NCBI GenBank assembly: GCA_027366525.1
Contig: DAHXKG010000009.1
Span: 31,744-95,743, forward strand
Source: a candidate division FCPU426 bacterium
Lineage (GTDB): Bacteria; Oederibacteriota; Muellerivitia; Muellerivitales; DAHXKG01
Reading direction: 5' to 3'
DNA: 64,000 nt
Shown here: in pieces, positions 43,352 through 53,010 of the stretch
Numbering within the stretch: the stretch's first letter is position 1
Layout of the letters: the number at the start of each line of letters is the position of its first letter
Made by a program: the position numbers and the translations under genes
The notes under the pieces: model-generated
Told to the model about the DNA's origin: nothing
The model's database searches: none
What the model saw: only the letters and a program-made list of their open reading frames with translations

Positions 43352-45306
43352 GATGAAATCAAGGACGCGACGTTGAAATTTTGAACGAGATGAATCATCC
43401 GCTTCACATTTTCTAAAGGCGTGTTGGGTAGAATGCCATGTCCTAAATTAAAAATAAAACCCGGATAGTTTCCCATTTTTTCAAGAATAGTCTGGGTTGT
43501 TTGCTGAACGACGGATGGATGACAAAATAAAATCGATGGATCAAAGTTGCCCTGGATTGCGAGTGGAGCTAGAATTTTTTGAGCGGTTTCTAAATCAACA
43601 CGCCAGTCAAGGCCAATGACCGAAGCCCCTAGAGTTTTAAAATATGGAAGTAAAGAAGTCGTTTGTGTACCAAAATAAATAGTGGGCACGGAGGCGGGAA
43701 GACGCTGGATCAAGGATTTTAAATGCGGAAGGACATGCATTTTAAATTGATCCGGACTCAAACACCCCACCCAAGTATCAAAAATTTGTATCGCTTGAAC
43801 GCCGGCTTTAATTTGTGTGGTAAGATAACGAGCCGTGGCATCGACCAGAATTTCCATTAAATGATTCCACAATAAAGGTTCGTTGTGCATCCACGTTTTG
43901 GTAGCAATATAATTTTTAGAGGCGCCTCCTTCAATAAGGTAAGAAGCCAAGGTAAAAGGAGCACCGGCAAATCCAATTAGCGGAATTTTCGAATTTAAAG
44001 TCGGCAGAATTTTTTGAATGGTTTCAAAAACAAATGTAAGCTTTTCTTCTACGGGAACCGGAGTCATCCGTTTGAAATCAAGAGCGGTCTGAAGTGGATT
44101 GGCAATTCTTGGCCCATGATCTTGAGTATATTCAAGATCAAATCCAAGCGGTTCCGCAATGATCAATAAATCAGAAAATAAAATAGCGGCATCCACATGA
44201 AGAGTGTTAATGGGTTGTAATGTAATTTCGGCGGCTAAATCGGGGTTTTTACAAAGGTCTAAAAATGAAATTTGGGATCGGATTTTTTGATAAGAGGCTA
44301 AATATCGACCGGCTTGTCGCATCAGCCAAATAGGCGGGCGAGTCACGGGTTCCCGTCGGCAAGCTTTTAAAAATAAATTGTCCTCATGCGAGATGGGAAT
44401 TACTGGATCAGGCGCAATAGGTTCTAAATGAATTATTGCGAGATTATGTTTTTGGGACAGAAGCGTGGCGCTTTGAGTTGCTAAATCTTTAATCAGGTGT
44501 CCTAGTTGAGGATGCTCCGGCGATAAATCGGGGACAAGCCCATAATCAACGAGAGCCTGGGTCGTGACAGGACCAATGGATCCCACGATCATTTTTTTAA
44601 GCGCCGTTTTGAGGATGTCGTTTTGTCCCAGATGCTCCGCAGTTTTAAATAAATGCTCGACTTGAATGGAGCTGGTAAATAGGATCACTTGAACTTGATT
44701 TTGCATGATATTCAAAATCAAGTTCTGAAGAGGCAATAAATCTTGTGGTAAAGCCCATTGGTAGCTAGAAATCGCCGAAACTTCTTTAGCGCCATCGTGA
44801 ATCAAGTGTTGGAGAAATGGAATATTCGTTGAACCATATTCTTGAATAGCAACCCTTGTGTTTTTAAGCGTGAAAGAATGTTTAAGCAGATCCAGCATTT
44901 CTTTCCATGTATGCGGTTCAGGAGCGATCCATGTCGGTTTGAGGTTAAATGCAGTAAGTGATTTCATTATTTTGGGCCCACGCAAAAGAATGGAGACCGA
45001 TTGAAAAGCTTCATAAATTTCGTTCTTGGAAAATTGTGTTTCTAACGCTTTTAAAATTAGAGACGTTCCCAATCCAGTCATAAAAATCACTAAATGAAAA
45101 TGTTTTTTTTGAAGTTGATAAAAAAAATCAAAAATTTCATTGTTTTCAATCAAGGGAATGGATTGAACGGAAGGAACGATCAAAGGCTTTCCGCCATGTC
45201 GGAGAATAAGATTTTCAGTTTCCGTGCTCATGCGACTTTCAAGTGCAGCCACAGTTAATCCGTGAAAGCCAACTGAGCTCGGAGTGTTGAAACTGACATT
45301 TTTCAT
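43348..45306 (-). CDS. hemDE: Fused uroporphyrinogen III synthase and uroporphyrinogen decarboxylase
   Basis: 652 residues in two domains. Residues 1 to about 270 are a HemD domain: LTVAALESRMSTETENLI, the VILFTSSIQVEHLF region and IGPVTTQALVDYGL. Residues about 310-652 are HemE: PPIWLMRQAGRYLASYQKI, AILFSDLLIIAEPLGF, FDTWVGCLSP and GHGILPNTPLENV. The fusion joins consecutive steps, closing the tetrapyrrole ring and then decarboxylating uroporphyrinogen III. The HemD half is divergent, as usual for this family. A promoter-like TTGATT-18-TATACT lies directly before the ATG, with no ribosome site. First gene of hemDE-hemH-hemG. Confidence 0.93.
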   Translation of the reverse strand: MKNVSFNTPSSVGFHGLTVAALESRMSTETENLILRHGGKPLIVPSVQSIPLIENNEIFDFFYQLQKKHFHLVIFMTGLGTSLILKALETQFSKNEIYEAFQSVSILLRGPKIMKSLTAFNLKPTWIAPEPHTWKEMLDLLKHSFTLKNTRVAIQEYGSTNIPFLQHLIHDGAKEVSAISSYQWALPQDLLPLQNLILNIMQNQVQVILFTSSIQVEHLFKTAEHLGQNDILKTALKKMIVGSIGPVTTQALVDYGLVPDLSPEHPQLGHLIKDLATQSATLLSQKHNLAIIHLEPIAPDPVIPISHEDNLFLKACRREPVTRPPIWLMRQAGRYLASYQKIRSQISFLDLCKNPDLAAEITLQPINTLHVDAAILFSDLLIIAEPLGFDLEYTQDHGPRIANPLQTALDFKRMTPVPVEEKLTFVFETIQKILPTLNSKIPLIGFAGAPFTLASYLIEGGASKNYIATKTWMHNEPLLWNHLMEILVDATARYLTTQIKAGVQAIQIFDTWVGCLSPDQFKMHVLPHLKSLIQRLPASVPTIYFGTQTTSLLPYFKTLGASVIGLDWRVDLETAQKILAPLAIQGNFDPSILFCHPSVVQQTTQTILEKMGNYPGFIFNLGHGILPNTPLENVKRMIHLVQNFNVASLISS

Positions 45307-45312
45307 ATATCT

Positions 45313-45342
45313 AGTATAATAGGTTTATAATTATAAAATCAA
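45313..45342 (-). promoter_or_regulatory. Candidate promoter for the hemDE operon, placed for a leaderless transcript
   Basis: On the minus strand TTGATT (plus 45337-45342) is followed after 18 bases by TATACT (plus 45313-45318). The hemDE ATG begins 6 bases later, where transcription would normally start. No Shine-Dalgarno sequence precedes this ATG. Confidence 0.45.
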
Positions 45343-45539
45343 AGGTAAGTTTAATTGATTGACGGAGAGCATCGGGTTTAGAATAAAATACAAGCGCTTG
45401 GATCGCGAAGTGTTTGCAACTTGGGAAAGAGTGTTGTTAAATAGATTGTGAATCATCGATTTTTAAATTGAGGTTTCAATATTCATTCTAAAACGAAGTA
45501 TATCCAAAGCGAGCATTTTAATTTTGAATTGAGGATTTC

Positions 45540-46373
45540 TTGAATATATCAAATCAATATGAAAAATGGAAAATTTTTCAATCGAGCTGGGATGATGAAG
45601 ATTTTATTAATTCCTTAACTGGGTTTATGAAATTGCGATATCGTCGACTTGACGAAAAAGTATATGCATTATTGGATAGCTACTTGGCCTTTAATCCGGA
45701 GAAAAAATTTTATTTTTTGGATGTAGGCTGTGGCCGTCTAGAATTTGCGGATTTTTTAACCCAGCAGTGGAGGACTCCGCATGAAAAAGGGCCATCCACT
45801 CAATGGCATTACATAGGGTTAGAACCTTCTCAAGTACAACTGAATCAACGAAGTTTATCAACTCCGGATATGGAGATCATTCAAGCGACCGGTGAAAACA
45901 TCCCTCTGGCTGAAATGAGTGTTCATGCAGTTCTAGTGAAAGAAGCGCTGGATCATTGTTTTGATCCTCAGAAAGTTCTTCAGGAAATTTACCGTGTTTT
46001 AAAACCCAATGGGATCGTTGTGATTACATTGACAAATGATCAATCTTATTATAAACGTCTTTTCCCGTGGATTAATCACAGCAAAAAGATCCGGCAAACG
46101 GATCATTTGAATTTTTTTGATGCGAACGCGTTGAAAAAGATCGTTCAAGAAGCGAATTTTGATAAGATACATCTTGAAACGTATAATTATCTTAAATTAC
46201 CCAATGGATTTGAAAAATACTTGAGTGGTTTAAGTGAAAATATCCAGCGCTCGTTGTTGACGATAACAGATCGCTGGGGAAGTGGGTTGTACCCAATGGG
46301 AGGCGGTGGCATGATTTTAACGGCTTATCGCCCTGCCGTGAAGCTATCTATAAAATCAAGAGGTGAAATTTGA
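45540..46373 (+). CDS. SAM-dependent methyltransferase, class I
   Basis: 277 residues. Motif I is FLDVGCGRLEFADFL (residues about 60-75); the motif IV/V region is ALDHCFDPQKVLQEIYRVLKP (split) with NGIVVITLT, typical of Methyltransf_11. Substrate unknown. The start is TTG at 45540 with GAGGA about 5 bases upstream. Its stop overlaps the TTG of the Trm112-like gene, and two GT4 transferases follow, so a glycan, lipid or protein target in the envelope is as likely as RNA. The extended N-terminus (about 50 residues) lacks a known domain. Confidence 0.85.
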   Translation: MNISNQYEKWKIFQSSWDDEDFINSLTGFMKLRYRRLDEKVYALLDSYLAFNPEKKFYFLDVGCGRLEFADFLTQQWRTPHEKGPSTQWHYIGLEPSQVQLNQRSLSTPDMEIIQATGENIPLAEMSVHAVLVKEALDHCFDPQKVLQEIYRVLKPNGIVVITLTNDQSYYKRLFPWINHSKKIRQTDHLNFFDANALKKIVQEANFDKIHLETYNYLKLPNGFEKYLSGLSENIQRSLLTITDRWGSGLYPMGGGGMILTAYRPAVKLSIKSRGEI

Positions 46374-46573
46374 TTTCAAAAGATCTTTTAAATTTGTTAA
46401 TTTGCCCCAAGTGTCATTCCGCGGTGCGTGAACAAACTACTTATTTAGAATGCACGGCTTGTCATCATCAATTTCCAATTCAAAACGGCATTCCATTGTT
46501 GAGGGTCGATCCCCATGAAACGCTTCAAGAATCGTCCCCCCAAAATTTAAAGACTCATAAGAGCCAGGCTTGA
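46370..46573 (+). CDS. Trm112-like / UPF0434 zinc-binding protein
   Basis: 67 residues: LLNLLICPKCHSAV, then LECTACHHQFPIQNGIPLL, the Trm112/YcaR fold with two Cys pairs. In eukaryotes and archaea Trm112 binds and activates several methyltransferases; bacterial UPF0434 proteins are mostly uncharacterised and often sit by lpxK and kdsB. Here it overlaps a methyltransferase gene at its start (TTGA) and a GT4 gene at its end (TTGA). It may be a partner of the methyltransferase (inference). Confidence 0.85.
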   Translation: MISKDLLNLLICPKCHSAVREQTTYLECTACHHQFPIQNGIPLLRVDPHETLQESSPQNLKTHKSQA

Positions 46574-47685
46574 CTCATTTAAAAATTGGAATTGATGCTC
46601 GATTAGCATTCCGTAGAGGCGTGGGTACCTATGTTGCGCAGCTTATCCAAGCTTTGGCCGCGTTAGAGTCCCGCCATCAATTTTTTATTTTTAATGCGCC
46701 GGAAGAATTGAAAAAAAGGATTAATCAACCTAGTTTTGATTTTATTCAAATTAAGAAAATACAACCTGCTTATTATGAACAAGTGCAATTACCCCGATTG
46801 GCTCAAAGTTTAAAATTGGACGGTCTGCACTATGTCGACAATTCAGCACCGATTGGGGGTATAACTCCGTTTGTAGTCACACTGCATGATACGATGTTTC
46901 TTCGTCCCTTGAGTGAAGTTCGCCCAAGAGCTACGTGGTATCAACGATTAAGTGACTATTATCGGAAATGGGTAATTCCTCGTGGTGCGAAGAAAGCCCG
47001 ATTGGTTTTAACGATTTCGCAATTTTCAAAAAATGAAATTATTGAAAAATTGGCTATATCCGAGAAACAAATTAAAGTAATTGCAGAAGGTGTAGATAGA
47101 AGTCAATTCCCACCGCGCCGGTTTCGGACCAAACGTTCAAAGATACCGCAGCTTCTCATTCAAGGTGCGTCAGATTCTCGGAAAAATGTAGCGACGATAT
47201 TAAAGACGCTTCAGTGGTTGAAGCAAAGGAATTATTCCATGAGTTTAAAGGTGATTGGGATGGATCAAAAAGAACTTCAAAAAACAGACTATCCACGGCA
47301 AGCGTATCAATTAGGCATTGCATCGCAGGTACAGTGGCTGGGATGGGTGGAATCAAGTCGACTCGCTCAGTTATATGCTGAATCCGATATTTTTGTTTAT
47401 CCTTCTAAGTGGGAGGGATTTGGGCTGCCGGTGTTGGAATCGTTCGCATGTGGTACGCCGGTAATAACGTCTCAAACCACCTCGTTGCCTGAAGTTGCCG
47501 GTGAAGCAGCACTTCTGGTAGATCCCGAGAGTCCGGAATCTATTGGCCAGGCGATTCTAAAAATCATCCAACATCCGGCCATGCGTCGACACCTTGTTCA
47601 AAAAGGATTTCGTCGACTTCGACTTTTTTCATGGCATCACACGGCTTGCCAAACGCTTTTAGCGTATCAAGAGGCATTCCAGTGA
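46570..47685 (+). CDS. Glycosyltransferase family 4
   Basis: 371 residues of GT-B fold. N-terminal IGIDARLAFRRGVGTYVAQL is the acceptor-side glycine loop, and the C-terminal half has YPSKWEGFGLPVLESFACGTPV with the conserved EGFGLPVLE (E-x7-E) donor-binding motif. TTG start overlapping the previous stop. Retaining transferase, sugar and acceptor unknown; probably surface glycan synthesis. Confidence 0.92.
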   Translation: MTHLKIGIDARLAFRRGVGTYVAQLIQALAALESRHQFFIFNAPEELKKRINQPSFDFIQIKKIQPAYYEQVQLPRLAQSLKLDGLHYVDNSAPIGGITPFVVTLHDTMFLRPLSEVRPRATWYQRLSDYYRKWVIPRGAKKARLVLTISQFSKNEIIEKLAISEKQIKVIAEGVDRSQFPPRRFRTKRSKIPQLLIQGASDSRKNVATILKTLQWLKQRNYSMSLKVIGMDQKELQKTDYPRQAYQLGIASQVQWLGWVESSRLAQLYAESDIFVYPSKWEGFGLPVLESFACGTPVITSQTTSLPEVAGEAALLVDPESPESIGQAILKIIQHPAMRRHLVQKGFRRLRLFSWHHTACQTLLAYQEAFQ

Positions 47686-48929
47686 AATCATCATCTTCAA
47701 CCCTTTTAGTTCTTTCACCCGTGGTGCCGTATCCGCCCCATGATGGTGATAAACTCCGGATTTATATGATTTTAAAAGGTCTAAAAAAACAGGGTTATGT
47801 GATTGATCTTTTTTGTTTAACACGAATTAGAGAGGATTTGAAATATATCGATCAACTCAAATTGTTGTGTAGACGAATCCATGTCAGTTATTTGAAGACC
47901 AGCGATGTGGTTTTAAATTTGGTAGCGGCCATTGGGAGTGGGCGGTCTTTAAATATTTGGGCCTATTTTTCACAATCATTTCGAAACGAATTATTAAATT
48001 ATTATCGTTCGCAGGAGAACAATATAACAGCGGTCTATTGTTATCGAATTCGAATGGCCCCCTATGCTTTTTTAAATCCTAAGTTGAGCCCTGTGATTTT
48101 AGATTTAACCGATTGTTTGTTTTCGTATTTTCAAATGCTTCAATCGCAGGTTTCTTGGGCTAATTGGCAATATCGAATATTAGCATGGTGGGAAGGAAAA
48201 TTTTTATTAAAACAAGAAATCAGTTATGCCCAAAAATCAAACAGAACCATTGTAATTTCTGCGACAGAAGCAGCGAAATTACAAAATGAAGGAGTTCCGC
48301 GTGATAAAATTGTGGTGGTTCCGAATGGTATGGATGACAACTTCAAAAAAATGAAATTTAAAAAACCGCTCCTGTATCGCTCTTATAATCCAGTTTTATG
48401 TTTTGTTGGCAACATGGGCTATTTGCCCAATGAAGAAGGGGCCCTTTGGTTTTTGAAAAAAGTATGGCCTTTTATTTTAAAAAAATATTCTCATCCGCTA
48501 TTGGTTTTAGCTGGTGGCCATCCTTCACGAAAACTTCTCCGACATTCGGCCCAAAATGTTTTAATCACGGGATATGTTTTTGAGATTGAAGGCTATCTCG
48601 CGGGCGCATCGGTTTCGATTGCGCCACTTTCTATTGCGGTCGGAATGCAAAACAAAATTATTCTTTCTTTTTTATTGGGAGTGCCGGTGGTGGCCACTTC
48701 TGCTGCGGCTGCGTTTTTGGGTCCCCAAGCTTCCCAATGGCTTCAAGTGGAGGACGAAGCAGAAAAATTTGCGGCGGCGATTATCGCGGTGTTCGAAAAT
48801 TCCCGAGCAACTGAAGCCAGAAAAAAACGGGCTAAATTTTTTGCATTGACCCAGTTTTCTTGGGAGCGCTCCATGCAGATGCTTCGGCAAGCTTTGGTGG
48901 AGGCCCCGAACATACGATTTGCCGAATAA
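47682..48929 (+). CDS. Glycosyltransferase family 4, Stp1-like
   Basis: About 415 residues from GTG at 47682 (GTGA overlap with the preceding stop, AAGAGG about 8 bases upstream). The frame is open further to 47631, but that part lies inside the previous gene. The start LVLSPVVPYPPHDGDKLRIYMIL resembles the PEP-CTERM/exosortase-associated sugar transferase Stp1 family; the C-terminal half has FVGNMGYLPNEEGALWFLKKVWP (split), GGHPS and PLSIAVGMQNKI. No exosortase gene is in the window. Probably works with the GT4 just upstream. Confidence 0.85.
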   Translation: MKSSSSTLLVLSPVVPYPPHDGDKLRIYMILKGLKKQGYVIDLFCLTRIREDLKYIDQLKLLCRRIHVSYLKTSDVVLNLVAAIGSGRSLNIWAYFSQSFRNELLNYYRSQENNITAVYCYRIRMAPYAFLNPKLSPVILDLTDCLFSYFQMLQSQVSWANWQYRILAWWEGKFLLKQEISYAQKSNRTIVISATEAAKLQNEGVPRDKIVVVPNGMDDNFKKMKFKKPLLYRSYNPVLCFVGNMGYLPNEEGALWFLKKVWPFILKKYSHPLLVLAGGHPSRKLLRHSAQNVLITGYVFEIEGYLAGASVSIAPLSIAVGMQNKIILSFLLGVPVVATSAAAAFLGPQASQWLQVEDEAEKFAAAIIAVFENSRATEARKKRAKFFALTQFSWERSMQMLRQALVEAPNIRFAE

Positions 48930-48983
48930 GGGTGTAAAAATAAAAATGCAGATATAAATTTAAAGTATTATGAAAGCCAGGCT

Positions 48984-50768
48984 ATGGAAGATAATCCAGT
49001 AAGCGAGACCGGGGATTTTCGAGTTAACTCACGGTTGTTTTTTATTTCCAGTATGGCAATTGTGATTGGTTTGGTTTCGGCAGTTGTAGCCATGTTTTTT
49101 TTGAAGTTAATCGCCTTGATTACCAATGTATGTTATTTTCACCAATGGTCATTGGTTTTTCATACGCCCGATCAATGTCCGGTATCATGGACTTCTATAT
49201 TTATCCCTATTGTGGGCGGGTTGCTAGTAGGACTTATAGCCCGGTATGGGTCAGAAAAAATTCGAGGGGATGGCATTCCGGAATCTTTAGAAGTGATTTT
49301 ATTTTCAAAGAGTCGAGTTTCACCGAAAGTGGCAGTTTTAAAACCCATTTCTTCTGCGATCACGATTGGCATGGGTGGACCCTTTGGAGCGGAAGGTCCT
49401 ATTATTGCGACAGGTGGTGCCTTAGGCTCGCTGATTGCTCAAGGCATTCATTTGAGTGCTTCAGAACGAAAAACGCTGCTAGTTGCAGGGGCGGCGGCTG
49501 GTATGTCTGCTATGTTTGCAACTCCCTTATCTGCAATTCTATTGGCGGTCGAAGTATTACTATTTGAATGGAAGCCGAGTAGTCTTATTCCTGTTTCTTT
49601 GGCAAGCATTTTTGCTGTTGTGGCTAGACCATATTTATTAGGCTCAGGTCCGTTATTTCCAGTGACCCAGATTTTCCATTTTACGTTACACGTTTTTTTA
49701 ATGGCATTGGTGATTGGGATTGTTTCAGGATTAATTGCAGCCTTGTTATCGCGAGCTATCTATGCTGTTGAGGACATATTCAAAAAACTCCCATTGCACT
49801 GGATGTGGTGGACGGTTTTAGCGGGAGTTGTAGTTGGGCTGGGTGGTTTTTGGGAGCCTCAAACCTTGGGCGTTGGCTATGATGTAATTGCGAAATTTAT
49901 TCACGGTCAAATTCCTATTTCGACCGTTGCTCCCTTAGTTTTGGTCAAAATTGTCATTTGGGCAGTTGCATTAGGCGCAGGATCTCCCGGTGGAGTATTA
50001 GCTCCTATTTTAATTATTGGAAGTGGACTTGGAAATTTAGAAGCAGCCTTGATCGGCAGTAATCTTTCGTTATGGGCATTAGTTAGCATGGGTGCTGTTT
50101 TTAGTGGTGTTTTAAGAGCTCCGCTAACAGGCATTTTATTTGTTTTAGAAGTTACACATAATAGTTCGATTCTCATTCCGCTTTTAATAGGATGCATGTT
50201 ATCCTATATGATGTCAGTTTTGTTAATGAAACATTCGATTATGACGGAAAAAATTGCACGACGTGGCTTTAAAGTTGTTTGCGACTATACCGTTGATTTG
50301 CTTGAACGAGTGGAAGTCAAGGAAGTTATGACTCCCCATGTGGAAGTTATCCCAGGTGTTTTGCATTTAAGGAAGGTTCAGGAACAGTTTTTTAGTCATA
50401 ATCAAAAACATCGGGGATATCCAGTGGTGGATGCACATAATGGTTTGTTGGGTATTCTAACAGCCTCAGATGTTCTGGAGCTTGTAAAAACACCGAAGAA
50501 TCATTTCAAACCCTTATCTCAATTGATCCATTCAAAACCGATTGTGGCACAACCAACAGAATCTTGCCGTAGTATTGCAAAACGGATGGCTTTTTATTCA
50601 ATTGGGCGGCTTCCGGTTGTTTCGAATAAGAACCCCAAAAAAATTATGGGTATCATTACACGCAGTGATATTTTGCGGGTTAGTCTAAGGTATATAGAGG
50701 AAGATCACAAAGAAGTTTTTTTGGGATTAAAAGCAAAGGCGGATTCATCACTTGATAATAACCCTTGA
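48984..50768 (+). CDS. ClC chloride channel or H+/Cl- antiporter with CBS pair
   Basis: 594 residues. ClC core with RGDGIPESLEV (GSGIP position), GGPFGAEGPII with the gating Glu, and GAGSPGGVLAPILIIGSGLG (split). Two CBS domains follow from about residue 455: KEVMTPHVEVIPGVL, then GILTASDVLEL, and VAQPTESCRSIAKRM, then GIITRSDILRV. The Ser of GSGIP is Asp here, so anion selectivity could differ from E. coli ClC. CBS pairs often bind adenine nucleotides and gate the channel. Convergent with asnB. Confidence 0.93.
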   Translation: MEDNPVSETGDFRVNSRLFFISSMAIVIGLVSAVVAMFFLKLIALITNVCYFHQWSLVFHTPDQCPVSWTSIFIPIVGGLLVGLIARYGSEKIRGDGIPESLEVILFSKSRVSPKVAVLKPISSAITIGMGGPFGAEGPIIATGGALGSLIAQGIHLSASERKTLLVAGAAAGMSAMFATPLSAILLAVEVLLFEWKPSSLIPVSLASIFAVVARPYLLGSGPLFPVTQIFHFTLHVFLMALVIGIVSGLIAALLSRAIYAVEDIFKKLPLHWMWWTVLAGVVVGLGGFWEPQTLGVGYDVIAKFIHGQIPISTVAPLVLVKIVIWAVALGAGSPGGVLAPILIIGSGLGNLEAALIGSNLSLWALVSMGAVFSGVLRAPLTGILFVLEVTHNSSILIPLLIGCMLSYMMSVLLMKHSIMTEKIARRGFKVVCDYTVDLLERVEVKEVMTPHVEVIPGVLHLRKVQEQFFSHNQKHRGYPVVDAHNGLLGILTASDVLELVKTPKNHFKPLSQLIHSKPIVAQPTESCRSIAKRMAFYSIGRLPVVSNKNPKKIMGIITRSDILRVSLRYIEEDHKEVFLGLKAKADSSLDNNP

Positions 50769-50795
50769 AATCTCCTTGATAAAATGGGTGATGCA

Positions 50796-52679
50796 TTAAG
50801 CCATGTCTAAAAAATGTTGCTGCCACCATTCGAGGAGCAACATTCCATAAATGAGAAGATGATGGTCGGCATGGCCTTTCAAATGTTCTTGAATCAGACG
50901 TTGACTAGCCTCGGGATCAAACCACCCACGACGTTTCAAAGTATCCTCATTCAGTGTATCTAATAATAATGGTTTTAATTCATTTCGAAACCAAGCAGCT
51001 AAAGGAACTCCAAACCCCATTTTGGATCGCTGAATAATCGAAGCGGGTAAATACTTGCGAGCGGCTTGTTTGAGGATATATTTTTGATTAAAGTTTCGGA
51101 TTTTTAAATTAGCCGGAAGTTTAAAAACAAATTCAACTAACCGATGATCTAAATAAGGAACGCGGGCTTCTAAAGAAGCCGCCATGCTCATTCGATCGAC
51201 TTTTGCCAATAAATCGTCTGGCAGCCAGGTTTTCAAATCTAGAAAGAGGGATTGATGCAAAGTATCTTGAACCACGGTTTGACTTTTATCAGCCCAAACG
51301 GTAAACGGATTAAATTCTTGATCGAGTTCATATTTGAGCGTGTTTCCAATAATGGTTTCTAATAAATCTAGGGGACATAATCGAACCCAAGCTAAATGTC
51401 TTTTGTTCCAATCTGATTTTTGTAATGCTTCTAAGGCTTGCTGGGATCGGAAACGCGATTGATGCCGAAGCAATCGATGCGCAAGGTTTAAAATTGAGAG
51501 GGGAATTTTTTGAACCGGGTGTGAAAGTGAATCCAAGGCATAGCGTCGATAGCCTCCAAATAATTCATCGGCTCCTTCGCCGGATAAAAGAACTTTTACT
51601 TCCTGGCGTGCCAGGAGTGATACTAAAAAAGTAGGAATGGATGCCGGATCGACAATTAAATCATCTAAATATTTGGTAAGTCGTGGAAGGAGTTCTGGCA
51701 GCATCGAGGGTTGGAGGATTAGTTCTTGATGTTGAGTTTTAAAGAATTTAGAAATTTTTCGGGCATAATGAACTTCATTAAATTCATTTTCACCTTCAAA
51801 CCCGACGGTATAGGTCCGAACCGATCGATGGAACTGATGGGTCATAGCAGCTACGATCATGGACGAATCAATACCGCCCGACAGTAAAGCCCCTACCGGG
51901 ACATCTGCAAGCATTTGTTCTTTAACACTGGAAAAAAGCTTATATTGAAGTTGTTCAACGGCTTCTGCTTCCTGGATCGGTGTTGGAGACGATATAAAAT
52001 CAGGAATTTCCCAATATTGTTTTGTCAAGATTTTTCCGCTTTGGCAGATTAAGTAATGGCCGGGTAGTAATTTTCGAATATTTTTAAATAAGGTATCTGG
52101 GGCTGGAACATATTGCAGGGTTAGAAGTGTAACAATCTGCTTGGGATCTATTTGGCGTTGGCGTAGAACAGCCTTATTTTGAAGTAACGCCTTAATTTCA
52201 GATGCAAAGAGCAGTGAGCCATCAGCCGTCGTATAGTAAAGGGGTTTAACTCCCAAATGGTCTTTGGCGAGCAGGAGTTTTTGGAAAACCTCGTCCCAAA
52301 TCGCCAAAGCAAACATCCCTCTTAAATGATTTAAAAAGGCATCACCATATTCTTCATAGGCATGCACGATGACTTCGGTATCAGATTGGGTTTTAAAAAA
52401 GTGTCCACATTTTGTTAGTTGCGTTCTTAGTTCTTGATGATTATAAATTTCTCCATTAAAAACAACCCAAACATTTCCGCGCTCATTTGAAATGGGTTGT
52501 CCTCCTCCAGGAAGATCGATAATTGAAAGTCGACGCATACCTAAACCCGTTAATTTTTTTAAATAGTAGCCTTCATCATCTGGGCCCCGGTGTTGTAAAG
52601 TCTGAACCATGGCGTGGAGATCATCCATTCTTAATGGTGCGCCTTGTTTAAATTGTGTAAATCCGGCAATGCCGCACAT
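50796..52679 (-). CDS. asnB: Asparagine synthase, glutamine-hydrolysing
   Basis: 627 residues. N-terminal class II amidotransferase starting with the nucleophile Cys2 (MCGIAGF), with HRGPDDEGYY and WVVFNGEIYNHQELR. The C-terminal ATP-pyrophosphatase carries LSGGIDSSMIVAAM and GEGADELFGGYRR. Length and sequence fit the AsnB/AsnO type, which also occurs in exopolysaccharide and secondary metabolite clusters, but here true asparagine synthesis is the simplest reading. Convergent with the ClC gene. Confidence 0.95.
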   Translation of the reverse strand: MCGIAGFTQFKQGAPLRMDDLHAMVQTLQHRGPDDEGYYLKKLTGLGMRRLSIIDLPGGGQPISNERGNVWVVFNGEIYNHQELRTQLTKCGHFFKTQSDTEVIVHAYEEYGDAFLNHLRGMFALAIWDEVFQKLLLAKDHLGVKPLYYTTADGSLLFASEIKALLQNKAVLRQRQIDPKQIVTLLTLQYVPAPDTLFKNIRKLLPGHYLICQSGKILTKQYWEIPDFISSPTPIQEAEAVEQLQYKLFSSVKEQMLADVPVGALLSGGIDSSMIVAAMTHQFHRSVRTYTVGFEGENEFNEVHYARKISKFFKTQHQELILQPSMLPELLPRLTKYLDDLIVDPASIPTFLVSLLARQEVKVLLSGEGADELFGGYRRYALDSLSHPVQKIPLSILNLAHRLLRHQSRFRSQQALEALQKSDWNKRHLAWVRLCPLDLLETIIGNTLKYELDQEFNPFTVWADKSQTVVQDTLHQSLFLDLKTWLPDDLLAKVDRMSMAASLEARVPYLDHRLVEFVFKLPANLKIRNFNQKYILKQAARKYLPASIIQRSKMGFGVPLAAWFRNELKPLLLDTLNEDTLKRRGWFDPEASQRLIQEHLKGHADHHLLIYGMLLLEWWQQHFLDMA

Positions 52680-53010
52680 TCAAGTAATCCTTTAATTATT
52701 TGTCATGATAATTTTAATGATGTTCAGCGCATTAAAATGCATTCAGTTTTATGTCTACTTGCGGATTATAAGCATAGAAGGCTGTAAAGACTATAAAATT
52801 ATCAAATTTAATATTTTAAAAAATGGATCGCAAAAGAATTGAATTTAAAAACTTCAATTAAAAATATGGAATAAAAGACAATTCAAAATTAAGGTTTTTT
52901 GATGATTGTATTGAAGATTGTTTGACAAGCCAGCTACCTTTGCTTAGAATAAGCATCCTTGCAATTCGAAATTTAAACGTTTTTGAAATTTAATATATTT
53001 TGGAGAAATT
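52680..53010. other. 331-base AT-rich gap with the efp promoter
   Basis: Lies between the divergent asnB and efp starts. The left part is AT-rich and featureless. The right part carries a strong promoter match (52922-52950) and GGAGAAA just before the GTG at 53011. No structured RNA is apparent. Confidence 0.6.
52922..52950 (+). promoter_or_regulatory. Strong sigma-70 promoter for efp-accB-accC
   Basis: TTGACA at 52922-52927 and TAGAAT at 52945-52950 with a 17-base spacer. This is an exact -35 box and a 5-of-6 -10 box at ideal spacing, giving a leader of roughly 55 bases to the GTG at 53011. It is the best promoter match I found in the window. Confidence 0.75.
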
